Assembly (NCBI GenBank): GCA_017506865.1 | Contig: JAFCMP010000018.1 | Coordinates: 62,001-126,000 of the forward strand | Reading direction: 5' to 3' | Source: Tribonema minus | Taxonomy: Eukaryota > Sar > Xanthophyceae > Tribonematales > Tribonemataceae | Length of the DNA: 64,000 nt | Part shown: positions 53,108 to 64,000 of the stretch, piece after piece | Position numbering within the stretch: position 1 is the stretch's first letter | Layout: every line of letters begins with the position of its first letter | Program-made: the position numbers and the translations under genes | Notes under the pieces: model-generated | Database searches by the model: none | What the model was told of the DNA's origin: nothing | Seen by the model: only the letters and a program-made list of their open reading frames with translations

Positions 53108-53818
53108 ACGCAAACTGCGGACTGGTACAGTAACTGCAAACTTTAAGTCTGTGTCAGCAGCACCTGATCAAACTCAAGGAGCCGCTGGCTTCTCAAGCGA
53201 ATACGCGCTGTGCTTGCCTCCAATTTTGAGCGCAATGCAAGGTGAGGGCTGACCTGGTCGCCGGCGGTCAGGCAGATACTTGCCAGACAGTATTGAGGCC
53301 TGAACGCCCAATCGTGACTACGTACACAAAACTAGTTGTGGACAGAAGGTGATGAACTGCGGACTGGTACAGGTAACTGCAAACTTTAAGTCTGTGTCAG
53401 CAGCACCTGATCAAACTCAAGGAGCCGCTGGCTTCTCAAGCGATCGCCTCCAATTTTGAGCGCAATACAAGGTGAGGGCTGACCTGGTCGCCGGCGGTCA
53501 GGCAGATGCTTGCCAGACAGTATTGAGGCCTGAACGCCCAATCGTGACTACGTACACAAAACTAGTTGTGGACAGAAGGTGATGAACTGCGGACTGGTAC
53601 AGGTAACTGCAAACTTTAAGTCTGTGTCAGCAGCACCTGATCAAACTCAAGGAGCCGCTGGCTTCTCAAGCGATCGCCTCCAATTTTGAGCGCAATACAA
53701 GGTGAGGGCTGACCTGGTCGCCGGCGGTCAGGCAGATACTTGCCAGACAATATTGAGGCCTGAACGCCCAATCGTGACTACGTACACAAAACTATTTGTG
53801 GACAGAAGGTGATGATGA
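53108..53818. repeat. Three-copy tandem repeat, 230-243 bp unit
   Basis: Units start at AACTGCGGACTGGTACAG near 53112, 53355 and 53585. Copies two and three are nearly identical (230 bp); the first has an extra 13 bp (243 bp). Too short and too few for a centromeric satellite. Confidence 0.95.
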
Positions 53819-54522
53819 TGCTTGCAAGTAGCACCATAACACATACCGGTCGCCCAGCTTTAAGCCCCCTACCCCCGACCCCCGACCGAAACCCCCAGGG
53901 TGCTTGAAACGCCAAAAAAATGTTGTTCGCGTGTTGGTGCCCCGTTGCGGCACGCCAGGCATCGATTGGCAGTGGCAGTGGCGTGCGCATGATATGAGTT
54001 CCATTGCTAAGCTTGTTCTATTAAAAGCAGAGCTATGGCGCTCCAGTAGACAGTAGTTTGCGCTCGCACGGCTACTTGTTTGGCTTTGCTTGTGCGTTAT
54101 CACGATGCATCGCGCGGCTTGCTGCCAATTACCTGATTGATACACAGCTGGCATTCACCCCCACTGCTTTTGGTTTTGATACAGCTGCATTTCCACGCCA
54201 ATGCGATGAGCAAGCTGTCAGATTGGCCAGGCGCCAACATAAATATGCCACAAAAGAAGACTCCGATCTGATAGCTGGTGATCCGCAAAACAGCTCCTAC
54301 AACTGCATCAAGACTAGATCCAGACTAGCACAAGCATTACTTGTAACAGCACCATTTTTAGAGTCATACAAGCAGTGGCAGCAGCATGTGTTGCACTCAG
54401 CAGCAGGAAGGCACAAAGCAGGAGAGGAGACGAAAGGCAGTATCTGTTGGTAGAAAACAGAAATTGAAATTTGCGGGAGTAGCAGCAATGACAGTGTGAA
54501 CGCACAGCAGCGCTGGATAAAC
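53819..54522. other. Spacer between tandem repeat and the MULE gene 3' end
   Basis: A plus-strand open frame (54058-54453) has no recognisable motif and I do not call it. This stretch probably includes the 3' UTR of the minus-strand transposase gene. Confidence 0.45.
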
Positions 54523-57500
54523 TCAAACTGGAGGTGGGTTTGCAGGGCCACTTTTCTGCCGCGTTTTTCGCTTGGGATAACATGCCTTACTCTGTCGCTG
54601 GAAGTTACCCAGCGACCGTTCCTTTGTGGGTTGGCGCCCACACTCTGGCATGCGCACCAGCGACTTGTTGCAAACAAGCGCATCCGCGGCGTCGGGCGCA
54701 GACCGCTTTCGGTGACTAAACAAAGGCTTGCAAGTCCTGTCCGTCTCTTGCCTGTTCCAAGTCATCTTGCTAGGAACTGATTCGACTGCAAAGTGCGGCA
54801 TTGATGCCTCGCAAAGATCTGCCAGTTCACGCATGGCCGGCATAACCTTGTCTAACTGGGCTGGCGCAACCAACTGTGCATTGTTTGCAAACTGGCGAAA
54901 AACTGCTGCGCAGCGCCTGACCTCTTTTACCCCCTCAGGCAGCGCGCCTGCCTCCCCAATTGCACTGCTGATGGACTTGGCGGTCTGTGTAGCCTCCATC
55001 AGTGCCTTCACCGCAGCCTCCCCCCCAAACCTGTTGAGCGGCTCCTCAACGTCCAGCGGCATTGCTAGGGGTGGGAGTCGCCGCACTTCAATGCGCTCAT
55101 TGATGTCAGCAGGCGCCGGAGGATCGTAGGTGGCGAGGTTGCACCCGGTCTTGAATGTATCGTGTAGCTGTGCTGCCGGAAGATGGGCGCATGTGTGGAA
55201 CAGCTGCGAGTCCAGGTATGTGCAGAACCAGGTGTAGATGTTGAGGGTGCATGAAGCAGCTGTTGGAGCCGCTGGGCAGAGCCACCTGGGAGAAGGCAGA
55301 CGGGGAAAGCCATATGTCAGCATGATATTGCTGACAGTATACTAAGTATGTGAGAAGCTCTCTGCAGCGGAAGGTTGATGTTTACAACTCAACAGTCGAT
55401 GCTCATCATGTTTGTGCACAAATTTCAACAACAAACGTTGTCAAGTGTATGTGGTGACATGACACCCCATAAGGGGGGGCGGGGGTGCCGCGTTTACTAC
55501 CGGTGTGCAATGAAAACACAGCTGCATCATAAAATCACAATACGCAATATGCTACTTCTAGAAGTAATATGTCAGGTATTACGTCCCATCACACACCAAA
55601 AAATAAATTAAGTACTACCTACTGTGGTGACAAAGCTCCTTTTTCTTCGAGCTGAACGCAAAAAAAAATCAATAGTACTTTGCCATAACCCAACAGTGTG
55701 GCAATCGCAGTGTTGAAAAATTAGTTTCCCCAGCCATTACCAGCGCAACGGCCACTTAAAAACTGAGTACCAATGGCAAAAATGGCCTAAGACCGTCATG
55801 GCCATCGCTGCACGACTACGACCAGTATGCGATTTATGAGGGCCACTGTGACAGTTGCCCTGCTCAAGCGGAAATGGTGACGTCCAAATCGCTGCCCTAG
55901 CAAGGTATGCTAAATACTATTGCGGCCAGTGAGTGAGTGTAAGACCAAAGTATTTCTCTTGCCTGCATTGAAGTACACCGCTGCTCAAGTCGACCTCCTC
56001 CAAGTGGTCCACGAGCGCCTCAGCAGTGCGCAGCCGCATAGCGTGCGTGAATCCGATGCTGGTGGCGGCAGCCTCGAGGTGCTTGCATACATTGCGGCAT
56101 GCCTGAGGGCACGAGCAGAAAAGCTCTCCCACATGTCCAGAGTAGCTGGTGGAACCGGGGTGCTTGACGCTCGTGCACGTGAACGCCCCCATGGCCTTGT
56201 CTCCAGTTGGAGTGACGTAGCCACGTTCGAGTATGAACTGGACTTGGTGCTGGTGGCGCTGCAGTGCTGACATAGCAGCTGCGTAGAGGCACATAATCAG
56301 GAAAATGAAAATGTTAGTGTACTAGCCTACATGCCTCAACATGAGAGCGTTTCATACTGTGCTATGCATCGCACGCCAAAACGCGTGGAGCACTGTCATT
56401 GAGTTGCATCCTACTTCAACAAGAAGCGGTAGCGTCACCCTCACAGCCAATTCAATATGAAGGTTTGAGGCGCTGAGGCAGTGCTGTCATTTTCAAGCAT
56501 TAAATAGCAGTTGCACGATGGCTTGATCATGGCAGAATGAACAAAAAAATTGTGGTGATGTTAGCGCTGACCGCGGCTGCACTTAACAGGCATTCATGCC
56601 ATGCAAAAAACCTATGCGTAAAGTATACTTGTCACCCTGGCGAGGTCTTCAAGTGCTTGGGCCATGTCAAGCCTATGAATTAAAGTAATTTTGCTCACCT
56701 GATGATTCCAGGCCGGCCAGCTTTTTCTGACGGTCATGAATGTAGTGAGGCATGACTTCGGTGACAAGCAGAGAGAGCAGCTGCGCCAACTGCCGAGCCT
56801 TCTTTCTCATCAAGAAGACGTACTTGAGAGTCCCATTCCAGCGCTCCAGGTGGTTGTTGGTGTTGACGTCCATAGCAGACACTGCTGTTCGCCCATAGAA
56901 TGCCCAATGCTCAGCACAGCACGCCCAGTTGTCGTTGTAGTATTGAACCACCGCTGCATGGTGTGCCCACCTGCATAACATACACATGAGAAAGTGCGTG
57001 CTGCAATCATCACATCTAGTTGGACAGAAAAGAAGTAAAGGTTTTCTTAGTGCTGCTCAGCATCATCCGTCAACATGGACAGTGCGGACAGCAAACAGGG
57101 ATGGACATCACAAGAGCTCATTGGTGCGACTCAAGGAGCAGTTACATGCTTGCAACAGAGGAAATTAAGCCTTCAGTAACGTTGAGCAAGCAAACACTTC
57201 TCTGTATATGGTCGGTAATTGGCTGTTGAATAGGCTTGGTGCAGAAAACCTCAACTTGAAGTAGTTGTGGTGACGCACCACTCGTGCCCATTACCTTTTA
57301 AGTTAAAACATATGTGATGTTCGCGTTCATTATACCTGCTGCCGCAGGTGGCTGACACATGAACAAACCAGTTGTCATTAAATGTTGGCACGATGTACCG
57401 GGAACATCTTCAAGTTCTAGCTGCAACATGATGACACAGCAAATGAAGCATGAATGCATGTACCCGTTGCCACTGCATATAAATTGTCACAAATGCATGC

Positions 57501-60500
57501 ACTCATTGCCAACTGCATAAGAAATCGTCACAAGGGCATGAGCAAAAGTGCGCGCAAACACGCATTTGCAATATATGTCAAGATGCCTCAATTATGGCAG
57601 TAATACTGTGAGCCTCTCTGGAGATGTCCTGCACATAAAAGGAGTTGATGCATCGTAGTTCTTGAGGTACATGTATTGGCAGCACCGATACTGCAAAGGC
57701 AGCCTGCGTCAATGGTAAAACAGTACCAGCGATACATCACGGTAATTCCAAACTGATGAATCATGGTTCGTTCATGGAACACTAAACTTCAACAGTGCAT
57801 TAGCGTGATCTACTGAAGTCTTCATTGCTGACAGCAACAAAAGGCCCAAATGAAAATTACTACACAAGGTGTCTAAATGTGTGCGCGACACAGAAGTACA
57901 CCATGCCCTAACAGCATATGCGTGAGTGTAAATTATGGCAGTCACCTGTGCTTGAACGCAGTTTCTTCAATGACAAAATTAGCACGGTCCCTGATGCCAG
58001 CTAACTTCTTGATGTTGGCCAGTATTGCCTTGCGCATGCCCTGGTCCCGCACACCTCCATCGGCACTCCGCACGAAACGCTCCCAAGCTTGTAGTACGTG
58101 GAAGAAGCAGAGGAAGTACTGGATGCTGCAGTCGTCCAGTGCGCGCATTTCCGTTGGAGACTTGTCGATCATGGCATATCTGATGGTGCGAGTCGTTTTC
58201 TCCTGCACCTTCTGGTCCCGCCAAAGCACAGGTAGCAAAGAACATGATGTATGATGGTCAGCGTGCTTTGGTGATCAACTGGCAAACACCAATCTATGCA
58301 TACATGGCACTCACAAGAGCACACATGCCACTTTATCAGCAGAAATATACAGACATATCAGTGTTGGAAATCAACGTCGGAAATGTAAAATGCAAGTGTT
58401 GGGGATCCATCTCTGAATTTCAAGTCAAATGCAGAGTGGGATTACTGTGTTCACAACCCCCTTATTAACAACTGCGTCATTTAGAGCACTGCCATCAGTC
58501 AACATTCACGTTGTGAGTCAAGTGCGTCATTGGCGTCCACTGAGCACACTGCAAACAGTTATTAATCATTTGTTGACGCAAGTGTGCTGACAAATTGAAT
58601 GCGCTGCGAGGGTGGTGGGACAGTGAGCAGAGGCTTCGGATCAGGGTGTGTGTGTTGAAGTTGAAGTTAAAATCCAAAACAGCATGCTACTGTACGGTAA
58701 AAAAATTAACATACATAATGAGAACTTGACTGCTGGCATCAAAATAAATAAACATACTGGAAATCATCAGACAGGCTGCATCATGAGATGGTGAAAAGCA
58801 GTAGGCCACAGACAGGCCTAATCATGATATGGTGAAAATCAGTACGCCACAATGCTGCCACAAGGCCCGAGGCATCAAAGTGACAGCCGTTGATGCCACC
58901 ACGTGCGGCATGCCACTAACACAACAGTTTGTATTACTGCAACAGTTTGTATTACTGCAACTGTCTGCCTTTGCGCACTGCTGGTGTGAATGGAGACGCA
59001 AGCTGCCTGTAAAATCTTGTCAGAACAGAAGTGCTTATGAAAGTAGTTGACACTTACGTCCATGCAAAGCTTGACCTCCTTGGCTGCCTGGCTCGAGGTG
59101 AGCATGAATGCGACAGGTACGCCTTCCCTGAAGTCATCCACCACCACCAGGCTGTACAGCTGGTAGCCATACTTGTTGGTCCCCCCCGTTGCATCCAGCA
59201 GCACCATGCGGTCATATCCGGCTCCAAATGCATCAAGCATGGCGATGCCAAATGCAACAGCCACAACGACGCAAAAGTGTGTGGTCACCTTGCCGTCCTT
59301 GTCTTGCTCCTGCATCAACACAGAAGCGAAGTGCCGAAAGGTCATGCAATCCATGATGGGCAGTACTTCACGCGTGGGTCAAGGCGCATATATCAGTTGA
59401 CCATGAGCCAACAGCAAGTTAAAAACTTGAAGTTTGGCATCAGACATCACAAGGGCCCTTGCGTGTCGATATTGTACCACCTACCATGTTGAAAGTCGTC
59501 AAACTGTGACCAGCGCAGGCGGAACATTTACTTTACAATTTTGGGGTACACAATTCTCTTTTAATGGGCTGGGCGTAGTACGGATTACTTGTCAGGCTTA
59601 GACATCACGCAATGATAATGATAATGTCTGCAGTGCAACAACAGTGGAGGGGCACAATGAAAGTAGGCAAATGCTGCACTGGCTAACCATTGGCATAGGC
59701 AAGGACAACAAAAAGGCCTTGCTCCGCCCAAATGAGACTCTGAAAGTCCACATCCAAGCAAACAATTATGCTATGGTCAGGTCGGTCAGGACGTGCAAAC
59801 TCTTTGAGTTGAGCAGGTTGGCCTCATTCACATCTGCAAGCTATCTGTTTATTACGGGTAAAGTTGGTTGAGCCGTGATAATGCACGTTCATGAGTGACT
59901 GAAGTTGAAGTTAAACTGAAGTTGAAGTCTTTTGAAGTATGATATTACATCAGGATCAACAACTGAACAAGTGAGTAGTCAGCAGAATGCCGCTGACATA
60001 GGGCTACAACGTGGCATCACCTAACTTCAACGATACTTCTGCCCTGGAGACTTCACTACTGGACAATCGTATCGGTGGTATTTGGGCTTTCAAGGTCGCA
60101 GTTGAGCTCAGCAAAGCCAACATGTAGCAGTTCTATAGTTGCTATTTGCAAAGTTCACACATGCACACAAAACATGGAGCTCAGTTGCATGAAAAAGCAC
60201 GTGTATGTCAAGTTGAACTTGTCACGGTTGGGCAAATTTCCAAAAGTGAGTGCAACTGCAACTTGCCTGTGGCTGATAATGAAGCAGGGGGTTGTCATCT
60301 CCCATCTGCTGCCATGCAGTCACCAAGCGCATGACAGCAGCCACATCATTGCGGTCTAGTCTGCTGTCGCTGGACATCTGCGTGGCGATGCGGTGGACGT
60401 CACTGGTGGTAAGCCGCTTGCGCCTGCCTTTAAACGACTCCAGGTATTCCCCGATCACCTCCCTGTCAATGACCAGCACCACCTGGTTTTGGGGGGAGAC

Positions 60501-63500
60501 ACAATATGCGTTTTAACAGATGCGCGCAAATCACAAATGACATACTTCGGAAGTACTTGATCTGAGAGGTTGAAGTTTGAAGTGAGGCAGTGACACTCGA
60601 GACACGGACAAATGACGATCAGACCTCAGCTTAGTAAAGCTCAAGATACCGACAACGTACTGTGACTCAGCGGACCTTATTTGCAAGTCAAAGTCAATGG
60701 CATCTGAAGCAATTGTATCACTCTCCATGTCTCCAGCTGAGTGATTTGTACTCAATGTGTCTGCAATCAATCATACTTTAAAGTCACACACAACGGTTTT
60801 CGTAGGCCAATAACATGACACTTGCACAAATACTACTTCGACATGAGTACGTCAATGCTGCTGGCGAAAAACTATGTAAAGAGTAGCCCGTATGCAGGGT
60901 GACTAACCCTAACCTTAACCCCAACCCTAACTTCAACCCTAAATCAATACTTCCCGATCATTCAGCAGTACTATATTGTCGTATGCCAAAGTCATAGTAT
61001 AAAGTCATAGTATAACATGCAACCATGCAGAAAAGCTTTGTTTATGCATCATTCATACGCTGCACATAATCTAGCCAGTGACTGTACAAAAGTATCACTA
61101 CCGTAACACTCAATGAACCTGAGGACATCCTTCACACGCTGCGCATAAGCTAGCCAATGATATACGAAAGCACCACTCCGTGCAACAAACCTGAAGGCAT
61201 CATTCATACAAATAAACCTGAAGGCATCATTCGCGCTGCACATAGAGTTGTAGCAACTAAATATTGAATGATCTGAATAATTGTTTTTAGACATCACCTG
61301 CAGCGGCTTCAGGCCAAGAGACAGCAGGTCCCACGCTCGCTGCTGCAGAGCAGGATGCGGTTTAAGCCACAGAACATCCTCTGTGCAGCCTGGCTCATGC
61401 TGGGTGTGCCGCGCTGTCTGTATGGCCAGTGCCTCCGGGGCTTCTCCCTTGCGCTGCCAGATTTGCACGTTCAGCTGGAAAGTGCAGCCCACTTTTCTGG
61501 TTCGCCTGGGTACCCTGGTAGGATCCTGTATAGACTGCTTTTCCGCGCTTGCTCGTGCGCACTTGTATGTAATGCTGGCAACTTTGCGACCTTGACTGCT
61601 TGCCATGCCCTTCTCCATTCTGGCTCGAATGCCAGCAGCTTGATCGGGCGGCAGCCCAAAATCAGAGTCTGTTGCGCACAACAGATAAAAATTGCAGTTG
61701 CCCAGAATTAAGAGTGTGGCAAAAAAAGATGAGTGTCACAGTTGCGGATCTGACTAAACATTTATGCCGGTGGTCACACACATTTGCCTCAGTAGTTACT
61801 GCAAGGCACACAACTCAATGACGTTGAAAAGAGACCAAAGTATGACGTCACAGTGTTGGACTCATGCATAACCTGCAAATAGAGCAAAAGGACAGGGACA
61901 GTGAGGGATGCATTTCCTGGGAAGTAGATTGATGCTTTGCACGTGTCACCTGACATACAGCTGGACGTGTATGTATTTGACGTGTATGTATCTGAATGAT
62001 AAGGGGTATGTCATTATGTATGTTGAAATTAAATTGAAGTATGTGCGCAGCACAATTGAACATCCACGGGTTTGATTTGACAAGCTGAGAAACAACCGTA
62101 TCGATTTCAATCATTTGCGTTATTTGAAGTTCATGCGAGGTACAACTTCAAGAATTATGATACTTCAGCCTGAGCAAAGAAGGGGGGATGACGGTGCTGG
62201 TCATGACTTGAGTTTTGTTTATTCAGCTAATTTGAATACATCATCACACTTTTTGCAGAGTATGCGGACACGCTTTTCACCTGAAAGGGAGCTTCCGTCC
62301 TGGTCAGTCTCTTCGACGCTCAGCGCCGGCTCCCCCGCCTGCGCCACCTCCATGTTGCCCATCACGGCAATGCCCTCCGGGGCCTCACTGAGTCCACTCT
62401 CTGAGGTGATCATTGCTGCGCATCAGAGCCCAAAGCAGATTCTTCAATTTGATGACGCCTGGCCAGTAAACACATCAATGAATCTGATTCTACACAGATC
62501 GATCGGAACACAACTGCAAAAACCAAATCATCTGATTCAGAGCCCAAAGCAAATCCATTAATGACGCCTGGCTAGTACACACAGGTACATAGATCGACCA
62601 AAACACAACTGCAAATAAGTGCCATGCAACTGGCGATAGCATCAGACTTGTTTCATTACATAATGCAACAATGAATACGTAGAAGGACTGACGACCATGC
62701 TCACGGTGAGAGCTGGCCAAAAGTGATCAGAGCTGTCGACTGGGCATCGCGCTGAAACACGATCTGTTTTTTTGCCAAGCGAGGCAGACTTGAGGAATGC
62801 CTTGTGTGGTGCAGAGCACAGGCACATCCAAATACCAAGCTGATGGCTGTAATTTGGTCTTACTTTGGTAGCATCGCTCCACCAATGCAATGATGCCAGC
62901 CTCACGTTGCCGGCTGCATGGACGCATGAGCGTCAAGTCCACCTTGTCCCCTGCACAAATACCGCGATGCAATCACCAGCACGCACTGAGTAATTGCATT
63001 AAAATGTTTTTGTGCCCCTACGTCAAGTCCGATTATTCCGCAATGGTGCGTGAATACTTCAAGCTGCATGTGCAATTTCTGTGCTGGTGCCTGAGTAAAT
63101 AAAATCACAAGCCAATCTGCACCATGGCAGCCAGCAAATAAATACCAGTGAAAGTAAACTTGCCTTGGTATGTCTCCATCCATGATGAGAAATCGGACAG
63201 CGGAAATCGGCCCACCAGTTCCTCATTTGGAGGCAAGCTCGCTGGCAGATTTGCAGTGGCAGCAGCCTGCATATACACATGCATACAGAGCACACAATGT
63301 CATGCAGTCAATGTGACGCAAACATTCAGTGTGAACAATGCCAAGGGGCACTTGTTCAATGCACTAGCTCGTAGTCGATATGCTATTAACAAACGAATGA
63401 CGCACCTGTTGCTGCTGCTCTGACGTGGAACTGGCGCCACTGCCGCTGCCGCCCTCAACACCCACGCCGCTGGCCAGGACATGCAAGTTCTTGTTGAAGA

Positions 63501-64000
63501 TACTGATGCCAGCGGCTGATGGGTCACTGACATCCGAAAATGTCACTGTGCTCTTAGGGCCAGTAATTTTCCGCACACTTCCTCGGCGACCCATATGCTG
63601 ACCATTCACGACAATCACCGCTTGGTTAAGTGCTGATGGCTCAATCTGGTCATCTTGAAGATTTATTGGCACCACACGCAGCTGCGCACATTGCACCGCT
63701 CGCTGACGTTGCTGCTCTCCTGGCCAAGTCACATCAGCTGACCCGTTGTCTACCATCTGCAACAGAGGAACATGCAGCCAAGAGTGAAAATCGAAGCTCT
63801 CAATTCAGTCAGCTTCTGCGTGCATGCAATTACACCGCTCCCAACCCCGCAACACAGTTGTACAAGCAGTACTTGGCTCACCGTTGTAACAGTGCCGATC
63901 CTCTGTGGCTTATTGTGATACACCACAGGTTTGCCGACAGCTATCGTAGGCGTGTTTATAGCCGTGCCCCCCACCCGAGGCGGCGTGTTTGGCTGATGGA
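54523..64000 (-). CDS. Intron-rich Mutator-like (MULE) transposase with KOW/SH3-like N-terminal region (5' end beyond window)
   Basis: Twelve exons on the minus strand form one frame of at least 1,077 codons: 63998-63882 (partial), 63756-63406, 63266-63164, 62950-62864, 62400-62281, 61668-61298, 60482-60267, 59309-59058, 58211-57946, 56970-56699, 56278-55963, 55285-54523 (TGA). Exons 1-4 carry SH3/KOW-like strands (GKPVVYHNKPQRIGTV, AVIVVNGQHMGRRGSV, GDKVDLTLM). Exon 6 holds a FAR1/FLYWCH-type zinc motif (VGCTFQLNVQIW, ARHTQHEPGC). The DDE core follows: VLLDATGGTNKYGY (first Asp, exon 8), RYAMIDKSPTEM (second Asp, exon 9), CFFHVLQAWERF, and NTNNHLERWNGTLK (Glu, exon 10). Exon 11 has a SWIM finger (FCSCPQACRNVCKH). 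All catalytic residues are present. Three introns use GC donors. It could be an autonomous transposon or a domesticated gene. Whether the KOW-like exons belong to the same gene rests on phase continuity alone. Confidence 0.85.
60903..60942. repeat. Interstitial telomere-type tract (CCCTAA)n, degenerate
   Basis: The only clear tract in the MULE gene, in its intron 6. Confidence 0.9.

Noticed and set aside
54728..55129. 133-aa plus-strand frame
   Set aside because: Antisense shadow of the last MULE exon.
55920..56270. 116-aa plus-strand frame
   Set aside because: Antisense shadow of MULE exon 11, whose minus-strand frame carries the SWIM finger.
1..64000. tRNA, rRNA or snRNA genes
   Set aside because: I looked for B-box-like GGTTCGAATCC and conserved rRNA or U-snRNA sequence by eye and saw none; this is not an exhaustive search.

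Overview
This window is nuclear DNA of a microbial eukaryote, most likely a unicellular alga. All recognisable genes are split into short exons (50-350 nt) by introns of 0.1-3 kb with GT-AG or GC-AG ends. The introns are full of short TTAGGG/CCCTAA (telomere-type) tracts, G- or C-homopolymers and duplicated sequence. The exact lineage cannot be fixed from the sequence; a haptophyte-like alga is a guess.

Layout, left to right. (1) 0.5-3.5 kb: the 3' part of an ankyrin-repeat gene on the + strand. (2) 3.5-5.7 kb: low-complexity DNA. (3) 5.66-17.75 kb: a complete ten-exon gene on the - strand whose exons join in frame into a 316-aa protein with a PDAP1/HASPP28 (PP28) core and a C-terminal SAP DNA-binding motif. 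(4) About 17.7-37.8 kb: a giant imperfect palindrome (arms about 10 kb, centre near 28.0 kb). Its arms carry two divergently transcribed paralogues of an unrecognised secreted, cysteine-rich protein (A on -, B on +), and its outer ends carry the 5' end of the PP28-SAP gene (functional on the left, a truncated copy on the right). The left arm also holds a decayed Helitron fragment that the right arm lacks. The spacer at the centre is a truncated copy of the 5' region and exon 1 of the next gene. (5) 38.75-43.7 kb: a five-exon MMACHC/CblC-like cobalamin-processing gene on +, 344 aa. (6) 43.7-54.5 kb: mostly transposon-like and tandem-repeat DNA: a 141-bp in-frame duplication, a TIR-flanked element, a 102-bp and a 230-bp tandem repeat. 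(7) 54.5-64.0 kb: an intact, intron-rich Mutator-like (MULE) transposase gene on -, twelve exons in frame, running off the right edge.

The main observation is structural. In the ankyrin, PP28-SAP, A, B and MMACHC genes, most internal exons are accompanied by decaying partial copies ('echoes') in the flanking introns. Copies in the upstream intron carry only the exon's 5' part plus its acceptor; copies in the downstream intron carry only the 3' part plus its donor. Around 45 copies follow this rule and I found no clear exception. It is what repeated tandem duplications across splice junctions would leave behind if the outermost splice sites stay in use: introns grow while the protein is unchanged. 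The MULE gene lacks such echoes. The palindrome centre derives from a hairpin-forming sequence upstream of MMACHC, which suggests how the inverted duplication may have started.
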